Assembly: GCF_008000755.1 (NCBI RefSeq)
Contig: NZ_CP041690.1
Span: 3,932,001 to 3,996,000, forward strand
DNA from: Youhaiella tibetensis
Lineage (GTDB): Bacteria > Pseudomonadota > Alphaproteobacteria > Rhizobiales > Devosiaceae
Direction: 5' to 3'
DNA length: 64,000 bases
Notes under the pieces: model-generated
What the model was told of the DNA's origin: nothing
The model's input: the letters and a program-made list of their open reading frames with translations, nothing else
The model's database searches: none
In this document: one piece after another, positions 18,204 through 27,530 of the stretch
Numbering within the stretch: position 1 is the first letter of the stretch
Layout of the letters: every line of letters starts with the position of its first letter
Made by a program: the position numbers and the translations under genes

Positions 18204-19367
18204 CTAGGGCCGCGGCCGCGGACGGGGCACGATGGCCCCCAGGTTTGCCGCGGGCTGGGCGGCGATATCGGCAACCGGGGAGAGTCCCTGGACACCCGCA
18301 TAGCCCGGACGCGGGCGCGGCAGCGGCACATCGCGGAGCTGGCCGAGATCGGTGGCCGAATAGATCCGCCCCTCGATCTCGTCGGTGAGGTAGCTCGGCT
18401 TGCCCTTGAGCCCGAGCGGATAGGCCGCCTCGCGTTCGGCGACATAGGCCTTGGCCTGCTTGCCGCAGAGCAGCGAGCGCATGTCGGCCGGCGCGCCGGC
18501 GACATTGGCCACCTGCAGGATCGACTTGCCGGTGCCCGGCAGCGCGCCGGAAAAACCGCGCAGGAAAAGTTCGGCCGTCATCTCGCCGCGCTCGCGCGCC
18601 GACGATCCGCCCAGGACCACGGCCATGAGCGAGCGCCCGTTGCGCTCGGCAGTGGCCACGATGTTGAGCCCGGAAGCGCAGACGAACCCGGTCTTCATGC
18701 CGGTGGTGCCGGCGAAATGGGTGAGCAGGTCGTTGTTGGTTTCAAGGTTCGCCTTGCCGAGCTTGACCGCTTCGGTGGCGAAGATGGGCAGGTATTGCGG
18801 GTAGAGCTGGCGAATATAGAGCGCGAGCACGGCCAGATCGCGCGCCGAGGTCACCTGCGCCTCCTGGTGGAGGCCGTTGGCATTGACATAGTGGGTATTG
18901 GTCAGCCCCAGTTTGATGGCGGTGGCGTTCATTTCGTCCACGAACGTCTTCTCGCTGCCCCCCACCGTCTCGGCGATGGCGACGGCCACGTCATTGGCGG
19001 ACTTGACCAGCATCACGTAGAGCGCGTCCTGCATGGAGAGCGCCGAGCCGACCTTGAGGCCGGACTTGCTCGGCGCCTGGTTCCAGGCGTGCTGGGAAAT
19101 GGTCACCGGCGTATCGAGCGCGACGCGTCCCTCGGCAATTGCCTGGAAGGCGACGAAGGCGGTCATCAGCTTGGTGAGCGATGCAGGGTGCCAGGGAGCG
19201 CCGGCATCCTCCTCATAGAGCACCGCCCCGGTATCGGTATCGAGGAGGAGCATCGGATTGGCCCAGGCCGGCGACGCCAGGGCCAGGACAGCGAGAGCAA
19301 AAGCCAGAACAAGGCGGCGAAGGAGGAGCACGCGATTCCCGAGCGGTAATGGAAAACCCGGGCGCAC
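18204..19367 (-). CDS. D-alanyl-D-alanine carboxypeptidase (PBP5/DacA-like)
   Basis: 387 residues with a signal peptide ending at AWA near residue 36. Penicillin-binding motifs are all present: SLTK near residue 63 (catalytic Ser), SAN near 124, and KTG near 223. It trims the terminal D-Ala from peptidoglycan stem peptides in the periplasm. The tail is unusual: two PRPRP blocks separated by about 30 residues, the second at the very end, instead of the amphipathic anchor helix of PBP5. A GTG 12 codons downstream would be an alternative start. Convergent with Hsp20, only 4 bases apart. Confidence 0.92.
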   Translation of the reverse strand: MRPGFPLPLGNRVLLLRRLVLAFALAVLALASPAWANPMLLLDTDTGAVLYEEDAGAPWHPASLTKLMTAFVAFQAIAEGRVALDTPVTISQHAWNQAPSKSGLKVGSALSMQDALYVMLVKSANDVAVAIAETVGGSEKTFVDEMNATAIKLGLTNTHYVNANGLHQEAQVTSARDLAVLALYIRQLYPQYLPIFATEAVKLGKANLETNNDLLTHFAGTTGMKTGFVCASGLNIVATAERNGRSLMAVVLGGSSARERGEMTAELFLRGFSGALPGTGKSILQVANVAGAPADMRSLLCGKQAKAYVAEREAAYPLGLKGKPSYLTDEIEGRIYSATDLGQLRDVPLPRPRPGYAGVQGLSPVADIAAQPAANLGAIVPRPRPRP

Positions 19368-19433
19368 TCTTATCAGCCGGGCCGCCCCCGCTCAACCTTG
19401 GGCGCCCCGATCTGGCGCGGTTGTGAACGCCTC

Positions 19434-20126
19434 TCAGGTGAGATCGGGCAGGGACGAATTGCGCTTCCAGCGGTGGAAAAGCGTGCGGCGCGGCTCGGGC
19501 AGGCGCGCCTCGAGCACCTCGATCCCGGTCATCCGATCAATGCGGAAGTTGCGGTAATCATTGCGCAAAGTGCACCAGGCGAGGAGGATCTGGCGCCCTT
19601 CGTAATAGCCCAGCGCCAGCGGATAGATGACCCGCTGCGTGCGCTCACCTTCCGGGGCCGCATAGGCGATCTCCACCTGGCACTCCTCGCGGATGGCGCG
19701 GCGCAGGTCGGCGAGTCGCGTATCGCCTGGCGCCTTCTGGTGCGGCATGGCGAAAAGCCCGATCGATTCCATCTCACCGCGCCGCTCCCCCGGCAGCACC
19801 GCGGCGATCTTGGACGTGGCGTCGCGAGCCGCCACCGACATCTCTGCATCCGGGCCGTAGACGATCAGGCGCAGCCCGAGCACCAGCGCCTCGATCTCGG
19901 CCTCGTTGAACATCAGGGGCGGCAGCCAGTAATCGGCCTTGAGCTGGAAGCCCAGCCCCGCCTCGCCATCGATGGCCGCGCCCATGCCCTTGAGCGTCTC
20001 GATATCGCGATAGAGCGAGCGCAGGGACACGCCCATCTCGTCGGCCAGCACCTGACCGCTCACCGGCCGGCGGCGACGGCGCAGGGACTGCATCAGGGCA
20101 AGAAGGCGTTCACTGCGCTTGGCCAT
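19434..20126 (-). CDS. YafY-type transcriptional regulator (HTH + WYL domain)
   Basis: 230 residues. The N-terminal helix-turn-helix (RLLALMQSLRRRRRPVSGQVLADEMGVSLRSLYRDIETL) is of the HTH_11 type. The C-terminal WYL domain (about 130-200) contains YYEGRQILLAWCTLRNDYRNF. WYL domains usually bind small ligands or nucleic acid. It is divergent from a DJ-1/PfpI gene, a recurring pairing, with a TGAC-N7-GTC dyad between them. It probably controls that neighbour and itself. The carboxypeptidase gene follows 66 bases downstream on the same strand. Confidence 0.88.
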   Translation of the reverse strand: MAKRSERLLALMQSLRRRRRPVSGQVLADEMGVSLRSLYRDIETLKGMGAAIDGEAGLGFQLKADYWLPPLMFNEAEIEALVLGLRLIVYGPDAEMSVAARDATSKIAAVLPGERRGEMESIGLFAMPHQKAPGDTRLADLRRAIREECQVEIAYAAPEGERTQRVIYPLALGYYEGRQILLAWCTLRNDYRNFRIDRMTGIEVLEARLPEPRRTLFHRWKRNSSLPDLT

Positions 20127-20141
20127 GCAAGTTCCGCTGCT

Positions 20142-20156
20142 GACAAAATCTGGTCG
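20142..20156. promoter_or_regulatory. Candidate operator between yafY-like and DJ-1-like genes
   Basis: TGACAAAATCTGGTC is an imperfect dyad (TGAC-N7-GTC) in the 74-base divergent gap. Its position suits control of both promoters. The call rests on symmetry and location only. Confidence 0.35.
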
Positions 20157-20200
20157 CGCCCCGCCCTAGCCTCTCCCCGACACAACAAAGGAGCGAACAC

Positions 20201-20785
20201 ATGACCATCATCGCCACTCTCCTCACCGAAGGTTTCGCCGATTGGGAGACGGCCATGCTCAACGCGGCGGCCAGAGGCTTTTACGGGGTGGAAACACGCT
20301 TTGCCAGCCCGGGCGGGCACGCCGTCACCTCCATGGGCGGGCTCAAGGTGCAACCCGAGATGACCTTCGAAACGCTGGACCTGGAAGCGATCGACGCGCT
20401 GGTGATCTCGGGCGGCTTGATCTGGAAGACCCCCGACGCCCCCGATATCGGCCAGGCGGTCCGCCAGGCCCACGCCCGGGGCAAGGTGGTCGCCGCCATC
20501 TGCGACGGCACGCTGGCACTGGCACGGACGGGACTGCTCGACACGGTGGCCCATACCAGCAACGGCGCGGGCTATCTCGATGAAAGCGGCTATGGCGGCG
20601 CCGCGCTCTATCGCGACGTGCCCGGCGCCGTGCGCGACCAGCGGGTCGTGACGGCCCCCGCCACCGCGCCGGCCACCTTCATGGCGGCGGTGCTCGCCGA
20701 GCTGGGCCGGGCCGACGACCAGCTTGCCTATTATGTCGGCCTCTATGGCGCCGAACACGGGGCCGGCGTCAAACCGGCAGCATGA
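20201..20785 (+). CDS. DJ-1/PfpI family protein
   Basis: 194 residues, one class I glutamine amidotransferase-like domain. The nucleophile elbow is AAICDGTLAL with Cys101, and Glu16 (FADWETA) sits in the usual acid position. Family members act as glyoxalases, deglycase-like enzymes, chaperones or transferases; the function here is open. AAAGGAG precedes the ATG. The gene is divergent from the YafY-type regulator, its likely controller. Its 3' end overlaps the convergent glycosidase gene by 17 bases. Confidence 0.87.
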   Translation: MTIIATLLTEGFADWETAMLNAAARGFYGVETRFASPGGHAVTSMGGLKVQPEMTFETLDLEAIDALVISGGLIWKTPDAPDIGQAVRQAHARGKVVAAICDGTLALARTGLLDTVAHTSNGAGYLDESGYGGAALYRDVPGAVRDQRVVTAPATAPATFMAAVLAELGRADDQLAYYVGLYGAEHGAGVKPAA

Positions 20786-23228
20786 GCGTCGTCGCGCGGC
20801 CGACCGACGCGGAGAACGCGATGTCGGCCGCCGACCGGCCAAGGTGAAGGGTAAAGGTGCCCGCCTCGACCAGCCAGTGGCGGGCCTCCGGGCGATAGAA
20901 GGCGAAATCGCGATCCTTGAGGTCGAACACGATGCGCCGGGTCTCGCCGGGCTCGAGCGCCACCTTGGCGAAGGCCTTGAGCTCCTTGGCGGGACGCTCG
21001 AGCGAGGCCTCGTCGTCTCCCACATAGAGCTGGACGACGTCACTGCCGGCGCGCTCGCCGGTATTGGTGAGCCAGACGCTCACCCGCACGCTGGCATCGG
21101 CCTCGAAGCCGGAGGCATCCACCTCCGGTTCGGAGAGCGCGAAACGCGAATAGGAAAGGCCGAAGCCGAACGGAAAGAGCGGTGCGATGCCGGTCTTCTC
21201 ATAGTGCCGGTAGCCGACGAACAACCCTTCTTCGTAGCGCACCTTGCCATTGAGGCCCGGATAGACCTCGGGGTCCTGGCTGCGGGTCGGGTTGTCGCCC
21301 CATTGCACCGGAAAGCTCTGCGGCAGCCGCCCGCCCGGTTCCGCCGTGCCCAGCAAAACGTCGGCAATGGCGTTGCCGGCCTCCTGGCCGGGATACCAGG
21401 CCTCGATGACGCCGGCGACCTTGTCGAGCCATGGCATCTCGACCGGCCCGCCGGTCTGGAGCACCACCACGGTCCGCGGATTGGCCGCGGCGACGGCGGC
21501 GACGAGTTCGTTCTGGCGGCCGGGCAAATCGATCGAGGCGAGGTCGCTGCCCTCGGTATCCCATTCCCCGTTGCGGCCCACAAAGACGAGAGCGGTCTCA
21601 GCATCGAGCGCGGCGGCGACCGCCTCGGAAATCGCCTCGTCCCCGAGCGGCAGGCCAATGCCGGCGCGCAGGCCCGCGACGGCCAGGGTACGCGCCGGAC
21701 GCGTGGCGAACTCGATAACCACCTTGTGGCTGCGCCCCGCCTCGAGCATCGCCTCCCCGATCACCTCGTCATTGCCCTCCTCAAAGAAGGTGCGGCCGGG
21801 CGTCCAGCCGGCCCAGGAATCGGCCACGAGCCTGCCGTCGATATAGAGGCGAGCGAGGCCGGCACTGAAGAGGCCCACACGATGGAGTCCGGTTTCCTCG
21901 GGCCGATAGGTGCCGGTGAGGCGGGCCGAGAAATTGAGCGGATCGACCTTGCCGTCGGCAATCCGTCCGATCCAGAAGGCCTCGGCATTGGTCTGGGTGC
22001 CGTGATGCACCGGTTCGCCCGCCAGCTCGGTATTGGCAAAGAAGGCCACCGAGAACGTGCCTTCGATCAGCGGCTCGAACCGGTGGTTTGTGGCGCCCGG
22101 AGCATAGACCAGGCGTTCGCGCCCCAGCGCATCGACCAGCCCCTGCCAGGGCGAGACGCGATAATGGGCGTTGAGCTGGGCGCTGCCGCCACCCATGATC
22201 TGGGCGGTCCGCGCATTGGGGCCGATGACGGCGATACGGCCGGGCATGGGCTCGAGCGGCAGCACGCCGCCCTCGTTCCGCAGCAGCACCATGCCTTCGG
22301 CGGCGGCGCGGCGGATGAGGGCGCGGTGCTCGGCCCGGTCGTCCGCGTGTTCCTCGAACGGACGCCGGTCATCGATGGCGCCGGTGCGCTCGAGCAGGTG
22401 GAGCACGTTGCGCGCCCGCTCGCGCACCGTCTGGGCGCTGACCGCCCCGTCGCGCACCGCCGCCACGAGCTTGTCGCCGCGATCGCGCGTCGGCCCGGGC
22501 ATTTCGATATCGAGCCCGGCATTGACGGTCGGGGCGGTCGAATGGGAGCCGAACCAATCCGACATCACCACCCCGTCATAGCCCCATTCGTTGCGCAGCA
22601 CCGTGGTGAGCAGCCAGGGATTTTCCGAGGCATAGACGCCATTGAGCTTGTTATAGGCGCTCATCACGCCCCAGGTTCGGGCGACCTTGACCGCCGCCTC
22701 GAAGGGCACGAGGTAGAGTTCGCGCAGGGTGCGCTCATCGATCTGGGAACTGATCGTGGTGCGCTCGATCTCCGATTCATTGCCGGCGTAGTGCTTGATG
22801 GTGGCGCCGATCCCCTGCCCCTGCAGGCCCTCGATATAGGCCACCGCCAGCCGGGCCGTGAGGATCGGATCCTCCGAATAGCACTCGAAATTGCGCCCGT
22901 TGGTCACCGAGCGGTGGATGTTGACGGTCGGGGCCAACAGCACGTGGGCGGACTTGGACTTGACCTCCTCGGCCAGCGCCGCCCCGACTTCCTCGAGCAG
23001 GTCGACGTTCCAGGTGGCGCCCAGCGCGATGCCGACCGGGAAGCTCGCCGACTTGACCCCGCCGATGAGCGAGCCGCCCCCGCGCGCGCCGTTGGGACCG
23101 TCGGTCACCCGCAGCTTACCGATGCCGAGGCGATCGATGGCAGGCAGCGACCAGAAATCCTCGCCCGAGAGCAGGCTCACCTGCTCTTCGAGCGTCATCC
23201 GGTCCAACAGGTCATCGATGCGCGCCAT
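20769..23228 (-). CDS. Glycoside hydrolase family 3 beta-glucosidase with PA14 insert
   Basis: 819 residues. The N-terminal GH3 barrel carries DGPNGARGGG near residue 43 and the nucleophile Asp in VMSDWFGSHST near 225. The GH3 C-domain is interrupted by a PA14-type beta domain (about 385-530, including LYIDGRLVADSW), as in yeast BglI-type enzymes. A fibronectin-III-like end (about 700-819) follows. No signal peptide is seen, so it should act in the cytoplasm on imported glucosides or similar beta-linked sugars. AGGGAGG supports the chosen ATG over an upstream in-frame one. Confidence 0.9.
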   Translation of the reverse strand: MARIDDLLDRMTLEEQVSLLSGEDFWSLPAIDRLGIGKLRVTDGPNGARGGGSLIGGVKSASFPVGIALGATWNVDLLEEVGAALAEEVKSKSAHVLLAPTVNIHRSVTNGRNFECYSEDPILTARLAVAYIEGLQGQGIGATIKHYAGNESEIERTTISSQIDERTLRELYLVPFEAAVKVARTWGVMSAYNKLNGVYASENPWLLTTVLRNEWGYDGVVMSDWFGSHSTAPTVNAGLDIEMPGPTRDRGDKLVAAVRDGAVSAQTVRERARNVLHLLERTGAIDDRRPFEEHADDRAEHRALIRRAAAEGMVLLRNEGGVLPLEPMPGRIAVIGPNARTAQIMGGGSAQLNAHYRVSPWQGLVDALGRERLVYAPGATNHRFEPLIEGTFSVAFFANTELAGEPVHHGTQTNAEAFWIGRIADGKVDPLNFSARLTGTYRPEETGLHRVGLFSAGLARLYIDGRLVADSWAGWTPGRTFFEEGNDEVIGEAMLEAGRSHKVVIEFATRPARTLAVAGLRAGIGLPLGDEAISEAVAAALDAETALVFVGRNGEWDTEGSDLASIDLPGRQNELVAAVAAANPRTVVVLQTGGPVEMPWLDKVAGVIEAWYPGQEAGNAIADVLLGTAEPGGRLPQSFPVQWGDNPTRSQDPEVYPGLNGKVRYEEGLFVGYRHYEKTGIAPLFPFGFGLSYSRFALSEPEVDASGFEADASVRVSVWLTNTGERAGSDVVQLYVGDDEASLERPAKELKAFAKVALEPGETRRIVFDLKDRDFAFYRPEARHWLVEAGTFTLHLGRSAADIAFSASVGRATTLMLPV

Positions 23229-23395
23229 GGAGTGCCTCCCTCTGTGGCGCGATGCTAGCCGCCCGCCCGCCGCCCCGGCAAGCGGGACCAGGCCCGATTT
23301 CAGCCTGGATACCTGACGCAAATTTGAACGCTAGGCACAACAAGTAACCAAGGCTATGCTGAAGGCTTCTTTCTACGTGCAAGAAGGCACAGCCC

Positions 23396-23821
23396 ATGTC
23401 ACCGACCGCCACCGTTCTCAAGGACACGACCCAGCACTCCAACTGCCTGGCCATGTCCGATGTCCTCAACCGGATCGGGGACAAGTGGAGCGTGATGGTG
23501 GTGGGCATGCTCTCGCGCAACGGCACGCTGCGGTTCAACGAGCTCAAGCGCAACATCAACGGCGTCTCCCAGCGCATGCTGACGCTGACGCTGCGGAACC
23601 TCGAACGTGACGGGCTGGTGACGCGCACCGTCTATCCGGAAATCCCGCCCCGCGTCGAATACGGGCTGACCGAACTCGGCCAGACCCTGACCAAGCCGAT
23701 CAACGCGCTCTGGGACTGGTCGGCCGAGCATCACGACGAGATCGTGGAGGCCCGCAAGGCCTACGACGTCGATCACAGCCCCGCCCCGAGCGAGCCGGCG
23801 CGCATCGCCTACGCCCGGTAG
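23396..23821 (+). CDS. HxlR-family transcriptional regulator
   Basis: 141 residues with the HxlR winged helix: VLNRIGDKWSVMVVGML, then FNELKRNINGVSQRMLTLTLRNLERDGLVTR. The conserved Cys near residue 17 (HSNCLAM) sits in the position used for redox or electrophile sensing in some relatives. It is followed after only 2 bases by an aminoglycoside acetyltransferase-like gene and is divergent from the GH3 glycosidase. It probably autoregulates and may control either neighbour. Confidence 0.9.
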   Translation: MSPTATVLKDTTQHSNCLAMSDVLNRIGDKWSVMVVGMLSRNGTLRFNELKRNINGVSQRMLTLTLRNLERDGLVTRTVYPEIPPRVEYGLTELGQTLTKPINALWDWSAEHHDEIVEARKAYDVDHSPAPSEPARIAYAR

Positions 23822-23823
23822 GA

Positions 23824-24618
23824 ATGCAGACGCGGCGCTCCCTCGCCGGCGACCTGGCGGCGCTTGGGCTCGCGCCCGGCGACATGGTGATGGCCCACGC
23901 CGCCCTGCGCCGGGTCGGGCCCGTGCTCGGCGGCCCCGATGCGGTGATCGGCGCGATCCGTGACGCCATCGGCCCCGAGGGCACGCTTCTGGTCTATACC
24001 GACTGGGACGGCGATTTCGACCAACTGCGCGACGAGGACGGCAACGTGCCCGAGGGCGTGCGTCCCGACATCGCCCCCTTCGATCCCCTGGCCTCGCGCG
24101 CCATCCGCGACAACGGCACGCTTGCCGAGTTCGTGCGGACGACGCCGGGCGCCCGCCGCAGCGCCAATCCGGGCGCATCCTGCGCCGCGATCGGCGCCAG
24201 GGCCGACTGGCTGACCGCCGATCATGCGCTGCAATACGGCTATGGCGAAAACTCGCCCTTCGCCCGGCTGGTCGAGGCCGACGGGCTCGTGCTCATGCTG
24301 GGCGCCCCGCTCGACACCATGACCCTGCTCCACCATGCCGAGCACCTGGCCGACATCCCCGGCAAGCGCGTGCTGCGCAAGCTCGATCCCCTGCTCGAGG
24401 ACGGCGCAGTCATCTGGCGCTGGATCGAGGAATTCGACACGGGCGACCCGATCGTCGAGGGGCTGGCAGAGGATTATTTCGCCGACATCGTCGAGCAATT
24501 CCTCGCCACGGGCCGTGGCCGGCGCGGCCGGGTGGGTGCCGCGCCCTGCGTGCTGGTCCGAGCGCGCCAGATCGTCCGCTTCGCGGTCGACTGGCTCGAA
24601 ACCCGTGTCAGGCGCTAG
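23824..24618 (+). CDS. AAC(3)-family aminoglycoside N-acetyltransferase-like protein
   Basis: 264 residues, full length for the AAC(3)/YokD family. Signatures are MAHAALRRVGPVLGGPDAVI near residue 21, GPEGTLLVYTDW near 49, and the catalytic-region LLHHAEHLADIP near 164. Classical members transfer acetyl from acetyl-CoA to the 3-amino group of aminoglycosides. Many chromosomal relatives have other or unknown acceptors, so resistance cannot be claimed from sequence. It starts 2 bases after the HxlR stop, implying co-transcription, and its end overlaps the convergent MATE gene by 4 bases. Confidence 0.85.
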   Translation: MQTRRSLAGDLAALGLAPGDMVMAHAALRRVGPVLGGPDAVIGAIRDAIGPEGTLLVYTDWDGDFDQLRDEDGNVPEGVRPDIAPFDPLASRAIRDNGTLAEFVRTTPGARRSANPGASCAAIGARADWLTADHALQYGYGENSPFARLVEADGLVLMLGAPLDTMTLLHHAEHLADIPGKRVLRKLDPLLEDGAVIWRWIEEFDTGDPIVEGLAEDYFADIVEQFLATGRGRRGRVGAAPCVLVRARQIVRFAVDWLETRVRR

Positions 24619-25967
24619 ACCAGCGCCACCACCTTCTTCTTGCGCCAGAAGAACCAGTAGTAGCTCGCCTGGAACACCAGCATGGTCGAGAAGGAGAGCG
24701 CGTAGCCCATCCAGATGCCGTTGAGGCCGAAATGCTGGGAGAGGAGGATGGCGCCCGGCAGTTCTACGCACAGGATCGTCGCCAGCGAGATGAGCATGGG
24801 CACCAGCACCGTGCCGCTGGCGCGCATGATCCCGGTCAGCACCACCGAGGCGCCGAACAGCACCACGCTCCAGAGCACGATATGGAGCAGCGTCTGCGTC
24901 ATCTCGACCACGCGGTCCTCGGTGAGGAAAAGCCGCACGATATGCTCGGAGAAGAGATAGGCCAGAAGTATCAGCGCCCCGGTGATGATCACGTTCATCA
25001 TCAGGCCGGTGCGGGTGATGGCCCGCAACTGGCTGGCCTGCCCGCCGCCGATGGCCTGCGCCCCGAAGATCGAGGTGGCGATGCCGATCGACATGGCCGG
25101 GAACTGCACATAGCTGAGCACCTGGTTGACCGCGCCATAGGCCGCCGTTGCCTCCGAGCCGAAGCGGTTGACGAGGCCGACGACGACGATCGCAGCCACC
25201 GAGGACACCACCATCTGAACGCCCGCCGGCACGCCGAGCTTGAGGATCAGCAGGAGCAGCTGCGGATTGATCCGCAGATGGCTGAGCAGCACGCGATCGG
25301 GCGCCAGCGCATGCTTGCGGATGCGCAGGTAGAAGAAGAGGAAGACGAGGACCGCGACGAACCCGGCGATGGAAGCCACTGCCGCCGCGTCCACCCCGAT
25401 CCGGGGCAGGCCGAACCAGCCCAGGATCAGCGCCGGCGTCGTGACCAGGCCCACCGCGATCGAGATGGTGAGGGCGACGAACGGGGTGATGGTGTCGCCC
25501 ACGCCGCGCAGGATCGAGGTCACCACGAGAAAGAGGAAGAAGGCCGGCATGCCGATGAGGAAAATGCGGCCATAGCCGATCGCGACCTCCACGATATCGG
25601 GCGGAGCCCCGAGCACCGCCATGATCTGGGGCGTGAAGAGCCCGCCGAGCACGGCGACGACGACGCCAGCCAGCGTGGAGACGGTGAGCGTGGTGCCCGC
25701 GACCTGCTTGACCTTGTCGATATTGCGCGCGCCCCACGCCTGGCCGATGAGCACGGTCGAGCCCGAGGACAGGCCGATGATGAAGCTCATCAGGAAGAAG
25801 ACGATGGGGAAGAACGTCGAGGCCGCCGCCAGCGCTTCCACGCCGATGAGCTGGCCGACATAGATGTTGTTGATGGTCCCCGAAAGCGACTGCAGGATGT
25901 TCGATGCCATCAACGGCACCAGGAACACCAGGAAGCGCTGCCAGAGGGGGCGGACCGTCGGTGTCAT
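24615..25967 (-). CDS. MATE-family efflux transporter
   Basis: 450 residues with 12 hydrophobic segments in two homologous halves. The opening PLMASNILQSLSGTINNIYVGQLIG and GSTVLIGQAWGARN near residue 72 are family features. It should export cationic drugs or metabolites using Na+ or H+. The ATG at 25967 is preferred because GGGAG is about 10 bases upstream; the ATG 9 bases earlier would sit on top of that site. Between it and the divergent gene at 26266 there are 298 bases with no gene seen. That gap holds only a short GC hairpin followed by TTTT near 26221-26238. Confidence 0.9.
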   Translation of the reverse strand: MTPTVRPLWQRFLVFLVPLMASNILQSLSGTINNIYVGQLIGVEALAAASTFFPIVFFLMSFIIGLSSGSTVLIGQAWGARNIDKVKQVAGTTLTVSTLAGVVVAVLGGLFTPQIMAVLGAPPDIVEVAIGYGRIFLIGMPAFFLFLVVTSILRGVGDTITPFVALTISIAVGLVTTPALILGWFGLPRIGVDAAAVASIAGFVAVLVFLFFYLRIRKHALAPDRVLLSHLRINPQLLLLILKLGVPAGVQMVVSSVAAIVVVGLVNRFGSEATAAYGAVNQVLSYVQFPAMSIGIATSIFGAQAIGGGQASQLRAITRTGLMMNVIITGALILLAYLFSEHIVRLFLTEDRVVEMTQTLLHIVLWSVVLFGASVVLTGIMRASGTVLVPMLISLATILCVELPGAILLSQHFGLNGIWMGYALSFSTMLVFQASYYWFFWRKKKVVALV

Positions 25968-26265
25968 CGCGCGCATACTCCCAATCGCGGACAGGCGTCG
26001 CAACACTCTCCCTCCGCGCCGGACCGGCGAACATAGCCGGCCAGCAAGGGTTGCCCGACATCCGAACATGAGGACGCTGGGGCGAGGCGGAGCACAAGAT
26101 ATTGAAGCGGCGCGGGTTTGGTCTCTAGACGCCCGCCGCGAGCGCGTCAATCGATGCTCGCCATTGGCCCTGACCGGCCCGCGAAACTGTGCCCGCACGG
26201 CAACGCCCGGGGAACGGCTGACGGCCACCGGCCGTTTTGCTGGCAGCGCATGCGAGGAGGATATC

Positions 26266-26868
26266 ATGGCCGTCATCACCGGACTTTTCGACACCCAGGA
26301 GGAAGCCGCCGTCGCCGTGCGCGCCCTCAAGGACGCGGGGATCGAGGACAGCGACATTTCGCTCATCGCCAATCGCGTGGACAGCGACCTCGCCCGCGAG
26401 ATCGAGGTGGCCGACGATGCCGGGGCCGGCGCCGGCCTTGGCGCCATGGTCGGTGGCGCCGGCGGACTACTGGCGGGCCTCGGCCTGCTGACGATACCCG
26501 GCATCGGCCCGGTCGTGGCCGGCGGATGGCTGCTGGCGACGGCCGTAGGCACGGTGGCCGGGGCCGTGATCGGTGGGGCGGCGGGCGGCCTCATCGGCGC
26601 GCTGACCGAAGCAGGCGTGAGCGAGGAAGACGCTCACTTCTATGCCGAGGGTGTGAGACGGGGCGGCACGCTGGTGACGGTGCGCGTCGCTGGCGCGGCA
26701 GCCGAACGGGCCGAGGAAATCCTGGGCGACACGGAACGCGTCGACGTCCAGACCCGGCGCGCCGAATACGAGCGCGAAGGCTGGGAACGCTTCGAGGAGG
26801 ATGCCGAGCCGTTCTCGCCCGAAGAGATCCGGGACCATCGCAGCCTCTACAACCGCAACCCGATCTAG
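26266..26868 (+). CDS. General stress protein-like (GsiB/YflT-type) membrane-associated protein
   Basis: 200 residues. The first 45 residues (AVITGLFDTQEEAAVAVRALKDAGIEDSDISLIAN) match the alpha/beta N-terminal fold of general stress protein 17M/YflT-type proteins. Next come two Gly/Ala-rich hydrophobic segments (about 53-80 and 85-115), then a second ferredoxin-like half ending in a charged tail. The function is unknown; relatives are stress-linked. GAGGAGG precedes the ATG. The next gene, 68 bases on, encodes a small exported protein and may share the transcript. Confidence 0.7.
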   Translation: MAVITGLFDTQEEAAVAVRALKDAGIEDSDISLIANRVDSDLAREIEVADDAGAGAGLGAMVGGAGGLLAGLGLLTIPGIGPVVAGGWLLATAVGTVAGAVIGGAAGGLIGALTEAGVSEEDAHFYAEGVRRGGTLVTVRVAGAAAERAEEILGDTERVDVQTRRAEYEREGWERFEEDAEPFSPEEIRDHRSLYNRNPI

Positions 26869-26936
26869 GCGCAACCCACCCGCACCTTGTTCGTTACTGC
26901 ACCCGAGGGGCGACAAGAAAAACGGAGAAAATCCCC

Positions 26937-27437
26937 ATGAAGAAACTCTCAGCCTTTGCGCTCGCCGGTGCCCTGACCCTGTCCCTGCCCGGCCTGGCGC
27001 TGGCCCAGGACGCGGGCGCCCAGGTCAAGGCAGGCGCCGAGAACGCGGCCGATGCCGTCAAGGACGCGGCGGGCAACGCCATGCAGGCTGCCGGAGAAGC
27101 GATGAAGTCCGCCGCCGACGCGGTGGTCGCCACCACCGACGACCTGGCTGCCAAGATTACCGCTGGCTCGAGCGCCGACGTCAAGGCGGTGACCGAGACC
27201 ACCAACGTCAAGATCGTGCCCCTGTCCTCGCTGACGGCCGGCGGCGCGGCCGATGCGGTCAACAACGCGGTGACGGCCCACACCGACTGGATGACGACGC
27301 TGCGCACCGACGTGGCGGCCAATGCCGCGCTCAACGCCAAGCTCGAAGCGGCCGGCTACAAGGCCGACCAGGTGGTCTATGCCGATGCCGGCGAGGACGG
27401 CAGCGTCACCATCTACGTAGACGACAAGACCTCCTGA
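26937..27437 (+). CDS. Small exported protein, function unknown
   Basis: 166 residues with a clear signal peptide (MKKLSAFALAGALTLSLPG, cut after ALA near residue 23). The mature N-terminus is Ala-rich and helical, with loose 7- to 11-residue repeats (GAENAADAVKDAAGN, MQAAGEAMKSAADAV), resembling LEA-like or apolipoprotein-like helices. The last 60 residues look like a small globular domain. I recognise no family. It probably works in the periplasm. GGAG lies about 10 bases before the ATG. Confidence 0.72.
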   Translation: MKKLSAFALAGALTLSLPGLALAQDAGAQVKAGAENAADAVKDAAGNAMQAAGEAMKSAADAVVATTDDLAAKITAGSSADVKAVTETTNVKIVPLSSLTAGGAADAVNNAVTAHTDWMTTLRTDVAANAALNAKLEAAGYKADQVVYADAGEDGSVTIYVDDKTS

Positions 27438-27530
27438 GGCCACACGATCGCGGGCAGCCTGGCTGCCCGCGGCTTTTCCTTCCAACCCGCAGTTGCAAGC
27501 CCCCCAAACCTTCGCTAGAAGCGCAGGCGT

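Noticed and set aside
20724-23258. 844-codon open frame opposite the GH3 gene
   Set aside because: Composition is His/Gly/Arg-rich with no family motif. The GH3 gene on the other strand has catalytic motifs; long antisense frames are normal in GC-rich DNA.
26221-26238. GC hairpin followed by TTTT upstream of the general stress-like gene
   Set aside because: Looks like a terminator, but no gene ends there on the plus strand. Kept only as a note in the MATE entry.
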